Shown in pieces: positions 34,688 to 46,500 of a stretch of 64,000 nucleotides of DNA. Source of the DNA: Spirogloea muscicola (lineage: Eukaryota > Streptophyta > Zygnematophyceae > Spirogloeales > Spirogloeaceae); assembly GCA_009602725.1 (NCBI GenBank), contig WELB01000090.1, positions 452,955 to 516,954 of the forward strand, in the 5' to 3' direction. Numbering within the stretch: position 1 is the first letter of the stretch; the number at the start of each line of letters is the position of its first letter. The translations under genes and the position numbers were made by a program. The notes beneath the pieces are model-generated. The model saw only the letters and a list, made by a program, of their open reading frames with translations, made no database searches and was not told where the DNA came from.

Positions 34688-37579
34688 TCATGAGCCGCCG
34701 TCTTTTCCAACGCGCACAGCCAAGTTCCTGGCTAGCTCACCCACAGAGATGGCGTAGAGAGTGGAAGGGTTGTATCGCATGATAGCCCTGAAGTTGTCGC
34801 ATGCCAGGTATGCGTAACCGTGGGGTCCATCTGGTGTCAGCTGCAGACACCACAGATGGTTGCATGTAGCAGCCAGGCTGAGCTGGACCCATGTCTCGCA
34901 ATAGTAAGAACATTCACTTGCAAGTATCAAAAGGAAGCAACCATCCCTCACTTGGATGACACATCGAGCAGAAAATAGCAATTGGAGGGTGCTGTTTCTT
35001 TGCGTACCAGGCTAGCAAGGGCGTCAGCTGGCAGAACTGGCTCCCCAGTTGAGCACAGAGGGCTGACTTGGTGGAGCGTTTCCCACTCTCGCACCGGCTT
35101 CTTTGTTCTCAAGCCGAGCAGGCTCCTGTCAATCTTACCTAGAATCTCAACCTACAGTACCGGGTATCAGCAGATGTTCAGCGACAAGCAATCAGCGAGT
35201 CACAAGCCTTGCACTGACTGTGCAGTATGCAGACAACCACGTATCAGCATTAAGAAGTCAGGTCTAGCAAGGGATGAACATCCGGCAGCTTTCATGCGCT
35301 CAGGTAAGCAGCACATTCAAGGTACTATGCATGCGGCAGCAAGGGAGGACTCACTCTTTGGCCATAAGGGTCCCCGACCTGCCAACCATTCTTTCGAAGG
35401 TAATTGGCCATGGATGCAAATACATCAGCTTGAGATGACCAAATATCTGCAAGGCCAATGTTCACACCGGGCAGTTGAGCTTCGTAGTCAAGCTTTCGGC
35501 AACTATTTGCAAGCCTCGCAAGAGCGAGTCAGTGACACCAATCAATGAGCAAATGGTCAATGGCAGGACTTCAAAGTTAGGCACAGTGCAAGCACTCTCA
35601 TGGTGCTTCTTTGTGCAAGATCCGGAACAACTTCTCCAGAACTGCTCAAAGCAACAACATCAAGCAGACGGCCCTGAGTGTATACTGTGTCACTGACCGG
35701 CCGTGCCATCGTGGTCGTAGTCCACAGCATATGCTCGGTAGCTGGAGGGCATGAACTGGCACTGCCCCATGGCGCCCGCCCAGGAGCCTTTGAGGCGCCA
35801 ATCCTGGGGCGTCAACGCCATGTCCTCCATGATGTGCATTGCGTAAATGAGCTCCTTCCGAAAGTACGTGGCACGATGGGGCTGGCAGATAGTAGAGCCA
35901 ACTGAAGGTTTAGAGCAGACGTCAACTTTGGATTGTCGCTCACATCAGGCTTGCACATACAAGAGCCTCAGCAAGCAGCGGGAAAGCAACCGGCAGGGCT
36001 CGAGACCAGGAGCGACAAAAGCATGCGGCCGACAGCTTGCCTGCGAATTGTTGTACGCGAGAGTCACAAGGGCCTCGATCAGGTCCCAGGAGCCACAGTT
36101 CTGGCCATAGCTTCACCCAACGAAGGAGCAAAGCTCCCCTCTCAGCAGACGCCATTAGGCACGTCACTGCTCGGAGCCTTGATGCAAAGCAATTTATATG
36201 TTCTTCAGCCACCATGCGATGTGCATTCTTCGGTCCAAAGAGGTTGTTGCTATACCACCTTGCCGCTTGATACATGCACTTGCTACATTTCAGCAACTGA
36301 GGTGGTGAGATAGGGAGATATTCCTCAGTGCTGGATACGAGCAGCACCTGCTCTCGATGCCCCACAGAGCAGCGAGGATCGGCGCCGGCACGCCGTACTC
36401 CGCCTCCACCCTCTCCAGCAGCAGCCGGGCCTCCTCATACGCCGACACGCCGCGCGAGATGCGCGGCTCGCTGACTACGCTGCGGAGGTTTGCCAGGCAC
36501 TACTTGGCAGCTTTAACTTTTAGGGTTTAGGGGTTTAGGGGTTCAGGAGCTAGGGTTTAAGGTCAGCAGTGCCGCTTCAGAACCTGCTGACCAACGTGCT
36601 CCACAATGGGGCCACCCGGATTGGCTCAGCGGCTCCTCACCTGGCGATGTAGTCCTGCGCCGAGAGCCGGGCCTCCGGCTGGCTGGCGTCCTTCTCGACG
36701 ACGCTCTCGGCGGGCCGGACGCCGGCCAGCGCCGCGTCCACGACCGCCCGCCGGATGCCCGCCCCCACGGCCTCCTCCTTGACGCCGGCCACCCAGAGCT
36801 CCAGCGCCGCCTCCCGCCGCACCGCGGCCAGCCACTCGCTTGGCGGCAGCGCATCCGCTAGCGCCAGCACCGCGCAGCCGGCCAGCGAGCCCATGCGGGC
36901 GTGCCACCGCGGCGNNNNNNNNNNNNNNNNNNNNNNNNNNNNNNNNNNNNNNNNNNNNNNNNNNNNNNNNNNNNNNNNNNNNNNNNNNNNNNNNNNNNNN
37001 NNNNNNNNNNNNNNNNNNNNNNNNNNNNNNNNNNNNNNNNNNNNNNNNNNNNNNNNNNNNNNNNNNNNNNNNNNNNNNNNNNNNNNNNNNNNNNNNNNNN
37101 NNNNNNNNNNNNNNNNNNNNNNNNNNNNNNNNNNNNNNNNNNNNNNNNNNNNNNNNNNNNNNNNNNNNNNNNNNNNNNNNNNNNNNNNNNNNNNNNNNNN
37201 NNNNNNNNNNNNNNNNNNNNNNNNNNNNNNNNNNNNNNNNNNNNNNNNNNNNNNNNNNNNNNNNNNNNNNNNNNNNNNNNNNNNNNNNNNNNNNNNNNNN
37301 NNNNNNNNNNNNNNNNNNNNNNNNNNNNNNNNNNNNNNNNNNNNNNNNNNNNNNNNNNNNNNNNNNNNNNNNNNNNNNNNNNNNNNNNNNNNNNNNNNNN
37401 NNNNNNNNNNNNNNNNNNNNNNNNNNNNNNNNNNNNNNNNNNNNNNNNNNNNNNNNNNNNNNNNNNNNNNNNNNNNNNNNNNNNNNNNNNNNNNNNNNNN
37501 NNNNNNNNNNNCGGCGGCGTTTGCGCGCCGGCGGCGGCGGCGGCGGGGGCGGCGGCGGCGCCAGCGCCGTCAGCGCCAT
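34688..37579 (-). CDS. MltB-type peptidoglycan lytic transglycosylase, intron-containing
   Basis: Predicted membrane-bound lytic murein transglycosylase B family enzyme (SLT_2), which cleaves peptidoglycan glycan strands to 1,6-anhydro products. Visible exons on minus: up to 36641, 36479-36348, 36110-36041, 35881-35698, 35446-35355, 35151-35008 and 34840-34688. Phases agree throughout. The 5' exon enters the N gap (36915-37511); a possible start is MALTALAPPP at 37579, so any targeting peptide is hidden. Domain order matches E. coli MltB: ELWVAGVKEEAVGAGI, YGVPAPILAALWGIES with the catalytic Glu in GIES, LIEALVTLAYNN, ATYFRKELIYAM, LKGSWAGAMGQCQFMPSSYR, AYAVDYDHDGTADIW, ASMANYLRKNGWQ, and the final AIMRYNPSTLYAISVGELA. 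All core motifs are intact. The intron after 36041 has a GC donor. This is a bacterial-type enzyme in a eukaryotic gene setting, so ancient or plastid-related acquisition is likely. Confidence 0.92.
36517..36562. repeat. Telomere-like TTTAGGG repeats inside MltB intron
   Basis: The + strand reads TTTTAGGGTTTAGGGGTTTA then GGGGTTCAGG and TAGGGTTTAAGG, a short degenerate run of the plant telomere unit TTTAGGG. It lies between the MltB-type exons ending at 36641 and starting at 36479. Shorter CCCTAA-like words occur near 58862 and 59556. Confidence 0.75.
36915..37511. other. Assembly gap (597 N)
   Basis: Unknown sequence within the 5' end of the MltB-type gene. The flanks are extremely GC-rich (CGG/GCC runs), the usual reason for a sequencing gap. 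Its true length may differ from the N count. Confidence 0.99.
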
Positions 37580-37699
37580 GGCAGTTGGCGGTTGACGGGT
37601 GCTCCACCTCCCGGGGGGGGGAGGGGGTGGGGATTTGGGTCGGCTAACCCTGCTTGCCTTAACCACGTCCTCGGCGGGCTTGTGGCTGGATAACCGGGT

Positions 37700-39165
37700 T
37701 AAGTCGGACGTCTGGCGCGGGTGAACTCCCGGCCCGGGCAGCGGGCGTGGAGACGACCATCCGCCCCACCATTGAGGGTCATGACACCGGACTTACTCCA
37801 TGGCCACGGTGTGGCCCGCCTCCAGGAAACACACCATTCATGGCATTCCAGAAGTCTTACACTCGTGCAAAAGCTTGGCCGCCGCCGCCACGGCGCCGCC
37901 CCTCTCGACGTGCGGCCGAGAGAACGACGCTTCCAGGAGAGGGCGATGGAGGCTCCAGAGGAGGTCGTGCGTGCCGGTCGACACCACACCCTCGAGGCAG
38001 GGTGAATGGAGGCCGAGGAGGTGGTGGACTGTCGTCCGGAAGCTGTCGTCCGGCACCTTGAGCGCCGCGTAGATGGGCAGCGCCGTCAACCAGGCTGCGG
38101 CCCAACAAGTGCGCGCGCTCACGATGGTCGCCCACAATCAGGAGCTCCACAGCGGCGTTGGAAGAGGCCTTCTCCATGTCCGCCATGGAGCGAGCTCGGG
38201 CCTGGAGGTCGGCAGTATGCGAGAGGCGTGCGAACGGGACTGCCTGCCAGGGAGGGCCTGGACCAGGTACTGCGGGCGCTGCGCAACACACCTGGTAAGC
38301 ACTGCCAGCGCCAACTGTATTTCCTGCAGCTCCGGAAGATGTTCCGCCTGCCTGAGGTGCTCCAGCAGCCGTGCTTGCGATTGCTCCATCATGAACGCTG
38401 GAGTGCCAAAGGGGACCCGAAGGAGGGTGAGACCGCCTGTAAGTGGCTGCCATCCGGCGGGCAGTGGCAGAAGGATCGGCAGGCGTTGCAGCAACCAGGC
38501 AATGCACTTCAGTGTGCAGATGGCCAGACCAATCGCTCGGCTGCCTTTCAAGGTGGCGAAGGTGACAACGACATCCTCTGGCTGCCCCACCAGCGTCGTG
38601 TCGTTGGCGCAGGTGGGCACGAGGACGCCAGGATGTGCAGCAGCCGTGGGCTTCAGAGCGCGATTGGGGGCCAACGCGTGAAAAATGCCGGCCAGAGGGT
38701 CCCCCTGCCGTGTGCCCGTGGTGGACCTAAGGACCACCATCTAGCCTTTATTCGTTCTCCAGAGCTTGGTCACGGCTAGGCTGGCTATAGCCAAGCCGGA
38801 AGAAGGGCAGGAGGCATTGGAGGCCTCCTGTGGCTCCTCGGCGACAACGGCTCGGTCTACGCAGCTAAAAGCATTGCAGACGTCCACTGCAAGTACCTCC
38901 CAATTGAGGGTAGGTCTAGAGTGGCCTGCACACCGTGAACGATGGCTTCGCTGCCACTCCACAACCTAGAAGTGTACTGGTGATGCCCCAAAAGGGTCTG
39001 GGCCTGCCCTACGTGCTGCTGCCACAGGACGAGTCCCACTAGGCGGTTGAGCACCTCCCCAATAGCGATTGGCCAGGTCAGGGGCAGGCCCAGACTCGTT
39101 CGACGCCTCATCAACACAGCGCCAGCCTGCGGATCGGTAGCGAAGCTGTCGTTCACGGTGTGCGG
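37700..39165 (-). mobile_element. LINE RT fragment, decayed, minus arm of inverted pair
   Basis: On minus, from about 39165 downward: a segment with EAIVHGVQATLDL, AVDVCNAFSCVDRA, then in another frame TGTRQGDPLAGIF, CANDTTLVGQPEDV and GVPFGTPAFMMEQ-like sequence, then a region with LEGVVSTGTHDLLWSLHRPL. The catalytic box reads CAND where active enzymes have xADD, and the reading frame shifts several times, so the copy is dead. The frame between 38740 and 38138 is open for 200 codons. It runs toward the MltB-type gene's upstream flank. Confidence 0.75.
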
Positions 39166-39985
39166 GCCACCCTAGACCTGCACCTAGACTTGGCGTTACT
39201 TGCAGTGGACATCTGTACCTTTTTATTGCGTACACCGAGCTTTTTTGCCGAGGAGTTGCGGGAGACCTTGCCATCCCTCCTGATTCCAGCTTGGCTAAGG
39301 CCAGCCTAGCGACCTCCTCTGGAGGACAGGGTGGAGCTTCAGTCCACCATGGGCACTCGGCAAGGTGACTCGCTGGTGGGCTTCTTCCACGTTTTGGCCC
39401 CCAACAACCGCCCGCTTTAAAGCTCACGGGCTGCTCATTCTGGTGTCCTTGTGCCCACCTACGGCAATGATACCACGCTGGTGGGCCAGCCTGAGGATGT
39501 CGGTGCCGCCTTCGCCACCTTCCAACGGCAGCTGGGCAACATCGCCCCAGCCCTCTGCAAGGAAAGGGCATTGGCTGGTCGCGCCACCCCTCTGCCACTG
39601 CCCGGCGGATGCCAGACCCCTACAGGCGGCCTCATCCTCCTTGAGATTGCCTTTGGCACTCCTGCCTCGTGATGGAGCATTTGCAGGCATTGCTGCTGGA
39701 GCACCTCTGGCCGGCGGACCACCTACCGAAGCTGCAGAACGTGCAGTTGGCGTTGCCAAGGCTTACCAGGTGCCCTGCGCAGCGCCCGCAGTACTGGTCC
39801 GAGCCCTCCCCCCTCTCCGACAGCGCAGGCCATGTATGTGAAGTTCTGACAGCCCAGAAAGGGCAGCAGAGCGAGCAGCCCGACTTCAATGCCGTCGGGT
39901 TGCTTGCTCCGGTGTACAGAATGCGCCTGGCCATCCCTCTGCAGCATTCTATGGCATTTGACGTGCACTAAAGGGCAGGCCGCGC
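39150..39985 (+). mobile_element. LINE RT fragment, decayed, plus arm of inverted pair
   Basis: Plus-strand counterpart of the neighbouring fragment: VVHGVRATLDLHL near 39155, GTRQGDSLVGFFHVLAPNN near 39355, YGNDTTLVGQPEDVGAAFAT near 39460, and LPGGCQTPTGGL. The catalytic box reads YGND rather than YADD, and frames are broken. It ends with a C-terminal phrase (VYRMRLAIPLQHSM) at about 39915-39957, joined closely after the RT, which suggests an internal deletion. The two arms share their starting sequence, giving a head-to-head palindrome centred near 39150. Confidence 0.7.
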
Positions 39986-42045
39986 CTTAGCTGCCATCTG
40001 CAGGATCCGACAAGGCTAAGCTAATCTGCCCTCTACTTATTCTGATTTGCACTTGCTGACTAGAGGTCATTGAGAAATCACTCGCAGGAGTCACGGAGAG
40101 TAGTTTTGCATTTTTGGAGCCTTCCAGCCCTTTCAGATCCCGTTTGTACCTTTGGGCTGGCCTCTCACTACCATTGCCAGCCGTATGTGGGGAGGGCTAT
40201 TTCTCTCTATCTGGGCTGGAGTCGTGCCGTATCCCGTCGGTGGCTCATGTGTGTTGACTGACAAGGATGGTGAGGTGGCAGCACACGTGGACCAATAAGG
40301 TGGACTCAGAGTTGATCTTGTGTGAAAAGGAGTGGCAAACATGGTCCGTCCACTTCAGCTCCGGTCAAAGCGCCCTTTGTTACTAGATAGTCAACGAAAT
40401 CCGCATTTTCAAGCTCCTCATTCTGCACCATGTCATCTGCTACAACTTTTTGCCGTATTTTCTGCACTACTCTGCTTTCCAGACTTGGTTTGCTTTGCTC
40501 TGCTCGCCTGCCACGTAGACCTTGACACGTCACTCCTTCGCCTACAATCTGACCTATTGACGTGGTATGGCAATCCACATCTTTGGAATAGCTATTTGCT
40601 TGGTGGTGACAGGGCGAATACACAAGGGGAGGGGGGGCTCTAGTACCCACGAGTGAGCCGACAGGCTGACTTGGGGAACTGAAGCTGCAATCCAGTAACT
40701 TTTCTGCGCTTTTCAGCCCAGTCGAATCATGTCCACTCCTTTGGGCTGGCTTTTCAAAGTCCTGCGCCCTTTGTGTGAGACGGAGCACAAGGGAATGGAG
40801 CGTATATTGATTAATGGAAGGCCTGAGCGCCCAAGTGCAGAGGCAAGCACATCGAGCACAAGGAGACGGGGAAGCTTCTTCAGTTCGGGGAGGGAGAGGC
40901 GCAGAAGAAGAGAAGGCGCGCTTGGTACGCATGACATGAGAGGGTGGACAATGTGAAGTCATACACTGTTCAGGCAAGCGGTGGGCGCAAAAGGAACGTA
41001 AATACTCGGATCACCCTGTGGGAGACGAGTTTGTCTCACTCGCCGTCGACGTACGCAACGCCTTTGGCACAAAATAGCTTGACCTGCTTCACGGCCGTGC
41101 GCGGCGAGCAGCGGCCCGCCGCCTCGGGCAGCAGGGCGAGCAGCCTGGCTTCAATGTCGCCGAGTCCCTCGCTCACATCTTCCGGATGCGCTTGGCCATC
41201 TCTTTGCAGCGGTCCCGGCCTTCGCAGTTCACTTGCGCGCAGGCCGCACTTTGGCGGCGGCCTCCGGCTTCCGTCAGGGCGACATCTTTTCACCTGCGAG
41301 CTATTCCGACTTGCATCTTTTGACTAGAGGTTACTGAGCGTCCCCTTGCTGATGTCTTAGTCCTTAGCACCCCGGCTCCTTCAGACCTTGTGCATTCCTT
41401 TGGGCTGGCCTCTCCCAGCCACCGTTTTAATGTGGCCGCGCTTTTCGTTCAGACAACAGCTAGTGCAACACGTGGGGATACGTAAGTCGAAGCCCTATGC
41501 TAAGGTCAACTCTATTCGGGCTCGCTTATCACAGCGCCCCAATCGGAAGAGCCACTTCCATGCTAAGGTGGCTAAGAGAGAAGGCGCGCGGGGCGCATGA
41601 ATTGAAAGGGAGGCCAATTCAAGCCAATACATTGTTCAGGCAGAGTCGAGTGCAGACTAAACAATGCTACATAATACGGAGACCTAATCTAAGGTACCTA
41701 AGATGACATTAGTACCCACGGGTGAGCACAAACAAATCTGACAAGCTAACTTGGGGAGCTGGAGCGCCGCCACGAAAGCCGGAGGCCTGACTTAGAGCGC
41801 GCCCTGCACGTTGATGAAGAGCCAAAGGTAGAAGGAAAGACACAGCTCTTCCAATGGAAGACACTGGCCGTGAGAGGCCATCCCAGGTAACAGTGACGTG
41901 AGTACCCACGGGTGAGCACTTGACGGCTTCGACAGGCTAAGTCAGAAATCCGAAGCCAGTTGCGCCGCCGCCAAGTGTCGCCTCTGCCGGTCGGCCTATC
42001 CGCCCGGACACGGCGGCGCTGCAGGCGCCGATGGCGGTGCTGGCG

Positions 42046-42076
<31 letters not shown>

Positions 42077-42500
42077 CGCCTCCGCAGCGGGGGCGACAAG
42101 GGGAAGGCTGTCTTTGGCGGCCACTCCGCGCCGGGCGATGGCCTCGGTGATTGCGCCGCCGGCTGCGGCGGAGCCGCGCGCCGACGCCGGCGGCCTCCGC
42201 GCCAGCCGNAGCTGCGGCGGCCAGCGCGGCCATGCTGACCTTCGCCTCGCCGTCCGCGTCGTGGTCGAGCGCGCCGCCGCCGCCGCCGCGCCGCCCGAGC
42301 AGCGGGCCGACAGCGCCTCCGCCGCACCACCACCCGACGCAGGTCCGAGAGCCCAGCAGCGGCGCCACGGCCATGGGGGGCCCAGTCGCCGCGTTGCCCG
42401 CATGGAGCCCATCGCCGCCTCTCCCGCAAGCAGACTCGAGCGCGTGGGCGTCGCCCTGACGCCGGCGAGGAGCGTCGGCGTCAGCTAGGAGCGTCACCGT
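39986..42500. mobile_element. LINE C-terminal copy and tails; GC-rich flank
   Basis: Hairpin tails lie at about 40120-40200 and 40720-40770, and a type-A tail near 40795-40870. A plus ORF-end copy at 41030-41335 reads SLAVDVRNAFGT, FRMRLAISLQR and SDLHLLTRGY across more than one frame, followed by a type-C tail with hairpin to about 41450. Further tail words occur to 41930. From 41950 to 42500 the DNA is a GCC/GCG-rich stretch with one N at 42209; long frames on both strands there reflect composition. It may hold the promoter of the membrane-protein gene. Confidence 0.5.
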
Positions 42501-42589
42501 CATGCCCAAAGTGCACGCAGCCAGGCCAGAGGGCCGCCAGGAGCAGAGGCCCAGTTGCCGCGGCGGAGCCCACAAGCGGGCTCCGTCAT

Positions 42590-43321
42590 GTGGCCCTGGC
42601 TGCGGCAGCCGCCGGAAGGTGGAATGCCTGGCCGGGCAGCACTGAGCCGCCTCCGTTGTGGGATTCTGTCTTTGACGCCGTGCCAGATGGGACGGCGGCG
42701 GCGAGCATCCGGAGCAGCCTGGACCTGCTGGAGAGGCTGGCGAGCCCGGGCAGGGCCGGCGGTGAGCCTGGTAATCGAGCGATCGTGAGACCTGGCAAGG
42801 TGTCACAGGGTTTGGCTGGCAGAAGCAGTAGCCAGCAGGCCAGGACTCACAGAGTGGCAGAGCTCTCATCTGTCACTCCGACGAGGTGGACAATGTCCAG
42901 TGTAGTAACGAGCTGGCTGTCGCTGCTTCAGCTCAGTTAGAACGCCAATCGCGCTGTCGGATGGAATCTTCGTGCGTCGAGATTTAGGCGGTCGTGCTGG
43001 GCACTGTTTTGACAGACGCCTTGGGCTGGCTGTGTGCCAGGCGACAGCCGGCGAAGCCAAGGCGGGGCTGCCTCCATAGCTGAGCAGCTCAGAGACAAAC
43101 TTGAGGAAAGCGATGAGGAGGACGAGGTGAGGCTAGCGCTGGTCAGGCCTGAGCTGACCATCTCGCAGCGGCGAAATATAAGACGGCAGGCTTACTTAGA
43201 TACAGTGGCCAAGCGGAACGATGTACCCCTCTTTCTGGGCATCGGCCTGGCAATTCTACTTCCCCCTGCCGGTATTCTTGGTTACCTCCTCCTTGCTGGC
43301 TTCATTGAAGTGCCCTTTTGA
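42590..43321 (+). CDS. Small conserved membrane protein, 5' end uncertain
   Basis: Two exons are clear: one ending at 42761 (GT donor) and one at 43041-43321, with matching phase. The first shows LWDSVFDAVPDGTAAASIRS and SLDLLERLAS. The second begins Gly/Ser-rich with an acidic ESDEEDEVR stretch, then SQRRNIRRQAYLDTVAKRND, a pattern I associate with uncharacterised plant membrane proteins, and closes with one long hydrophobic segment (VPLFLGIGLAILLPPAGILG, YLLLAGFIEVPF). No in-frame ATG lies just upstream of 42590, so a further 5' exon is likely. Function and membrane are unknown. It converges on the PDF/M41 gene, 266 bases away. Confidence 0.6.
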
Positions 43322-43586
43322 GCCATGGCACGGGTGAAGCGCCAGCAGACCATCCTATGCATGTGTGGCGCACTAGTCGGCGCGGACAGAAGGCTTTGTG
43401 AATGCCTATGAGCGCAGCAAACAGATGAGTGACACGTACAATGTAGATCCTCTGAAACTAGTGTATTTATACTCAGGTGTGCTTACCTGTAAGCCCAGCA
43501 GATCGTACAGTCTGCCAGCACAGGCTCAGTCGTGGGATGATCCATTGGTTATTTTTTTGTTTCTGCAGCTCTATGAGCTGTTAAGG

Positions 43587-46500
43587 TCATCTCAAAGTTC
43601 CGTTTATCTCGGATGTGGAGGCCCGTCCTCTATCCATAAGTAGGCCAGCAATGTTGTGCAGTGCACTCTCATGCTCAACCAACAATTTCTTAGCAACCTG
43701 GGAGGCAACAAAATAACATCTCAGCTCGGTGGGCATGCCCTGCACTTTCAGCTGGAAGTGGTGCTAGAAGGAGCTTTCAAGCAGGTCTTGTTCTTATTGG
43801 TGGCAATAAGAACAAGCTCAAGGGTGAGACCTTCAAAGTGGAACCTCAGCACCAGGCAGTATCGACATACATTGGGGTGGACAGAGAAATATGTAAATTA
43901 CCTGATAAGCTGAGTCGACCAGCTCAAGCATACGGCTTTCGTGAGGCCCGCTGCATTGTAAGGACAAGGGTCGCCTCCAACATGAGTTGGTGGGAGCAGA
44001 CAGAGACCCAGCGTCTTGCCGGTCTCCAGGCATAGGCCTGACTGATGCATGTGTGATGGTCTTGCCGAGATGCACAGAGCCTCCTGGCATGTGGGCTGCC
44101 CAGTCTTTAATGTTGATTGCTGTATCATCATCCTCGACCTGCGCAGCCACTGGAGCTGATGCGGTCCTGACCCAACAATTTGAGCTCTGTAAGGAAGCAG
44201 CAGCAGTAGGCTGAGCCATATGGGACCATGTGAAGAGCGGCTGAGTCCAGCCCGTGCTTTCAGGCGCACTTGCCAAGTTCCGCAGAGCTCCATCCAATTC
44301 GCTGGCCCCGCATGCTCGAGCCTGCTCTACGCGGCAGGCGGCTGCAAACGCTGTCGTTAGAGCAGCCACTGCACCAGCAGCAAGACGACAGTAGAGAGCT
44401 TATTGGGTCCAGGCATACAGCAAAAGCCAGGATGAAGGCGACTCAAAGGGCAGGTAGTGCTACTTGATCTTGCAGGCACTGGCTTGCCGCGCTCCGAGAA
44501 GACAGAGGAGGGCGGTGCGCTTGAAGTAAAGTGAGGCCAATCGAGCCAGTAATGTTCAAGTATAACACAGGAGGAAGTGCACAGAATGAGACTATGTAGA
44601 GCGATTGCCTGAGGCTAAGAGGTCATTTGACCTGGTAGAGCTCACCATTGACAAGGTCGTCCGAGAAGGTGATGCAACCCTCCCTGCTGCCATACTGATC
44701 TGCACGCCCAAACATCAGCTCCTCTGCCGCCTGCAGAGGCAGGTGTTAGTGACTTCCAAATAGAGTGCATGTACCTGAGAATACAACAAGCAGCATCCTA
44801 TGTTGTATACGATAAGGTAGACCTCAAAATACCAGTAGCATTGAGAGGACTATTTGTGTAATGTACGCCCAGTTCCTGACATAAGGTACTATCTAAGAGC
44901 AATTGAGCGGTTTGGCATCATACCAGTCCCCCTAGCCAGACAGCCATTGCTTGCCGAATCCGGTCTTCGAACTGCAGCTCTACTGCCTGCCAGACGATTT
45001 CGGTGCCTCCTGTATAGTCCCGCCAGCCTCTCCTCGTCAAAGACACTCCCTCAACCTAAGCTCCACATACAAATATCATCAGTCATCAGTTACCAGGTCA
45101 TTGATTATGCGGCTCAGTAACCATCAACTACCAACAAAATAACAGGAAAACACTCTCCCACTCCAAGCTTGCATACCCGAGTCAACGGCAACAGGCAGCC
45201 CATGACAGCATGGCCTGCTTCGTGGTATGCTGCAAAGCAAGCGGGGTGGTCCATCCGGGGCCCACAACTGTGTGAACGCCACTGCATCGAAGCTGCCCAC
45301 ACTGCAGCTTCACACTTTTGCGCAACTAGGCTGTGCTTCTGGCACATGTTGCAAGCAGCTGCTTCTTGTGCTCGCAGCTCGTGCCGTAGTGCCCTCCTTG
45401 TCTGCAAGAACAGATGTTGGCAACCTCAGGAGGAAAGTAAGCGAGCACATAGCACTAACGACCACACACCGATTTGCCTCTGTAGTTGGGGCCTCTCTAT
45501 CATTAATACCTTCTCTTGTACTCGGTCCAGAGGAAGGATGCCGGCAATGTAATCAATTCCGCGTCCCAAAGCGCGTGCTTCTCTACCACGAAGCTGCTCT
45601 ACACCACAAGTAGCGACACAGAGCAGGACACTGTTGCTTCATTTGGAGCGAGAAGAGTTTTTTTGGCTGTCTGGCTTCAATGCAGCCGAGACTGCTTCAT
45701 TGTGAAGGAAAACGACATGCAAGCATGAAGTTTGTCACAAGAACGCCATTCATCTTGACCTTCATACTGCAGCAGATGTACTCAGGGATCAAGGGACTAA
45801 CCAGTGACAGGAACCACCTGCCTTTACTATTCCGTGCTGCAACGAGTAAGCATTCTGGTCTTTGTTTGATCAGTAATCCAAAGAACCTGATTAAAGCGCT
45901 TGTAATTCATACATCCAGCTAGCTATTTCCTCATTCATGCAAGCAACTTTCACCACTTTGAATGCAAGAATTTGACGAGCAGCAATAGCGCAAATGCAGT
46001 CACAATTGTTGATTTGCTTGACCACCGTAAGCGAGTCACTCACAGCAATGCCAAGTGACAGGCCTGGCAGGGATGCACAGCTCTCCTTGGCTTGCTTTGG
46101 AGCCCGAGATTGCCAAATGATGTATGGATTAATGAACAGCTGAATCTGCTCTGCTTGAGTCCCCTGCTTGCGCTGAGTTGCTACCACAAAATTCAGTGCC
46201 ACTACTTTGTAAGGCAGGCCGAGTTGGGGCGCTGCAATCGCGTCTAGCTTGGTCCTGATACAAAATAGAAGGGACTTATGGAATTAGCGAACCTGGACTG
46301 TACATCTTGGCACTTAAAAGTACCAAAGTATCACCACTCTAAGTAGCATGTCCTACCCTTTTGCCTAGTCATTGGTGTATGTGAGCACGGATAGATCCTG
46401 ACAAGCGGCTCTTCATATTTTGTCTGGCCATGAGACTCTAAGACAGTCATCTTTCAACAAGGAGTCTAAGTCAACAAGTTGAGACCTTACCTCAATAGTC

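Noticed and set aside
36601-37693. Several long frames across 36.6-37.7 kb
   Set aside because: Their length comes from the 597 N; only the minus frame giving the MltB N-terminal helices is supported.
41937-42869. 310-codon minus frame rich in Gly and Ala
   Set aside because: It is antisense to the membrane-protein exon and made of GCC/GCG runs; no recognisable family.
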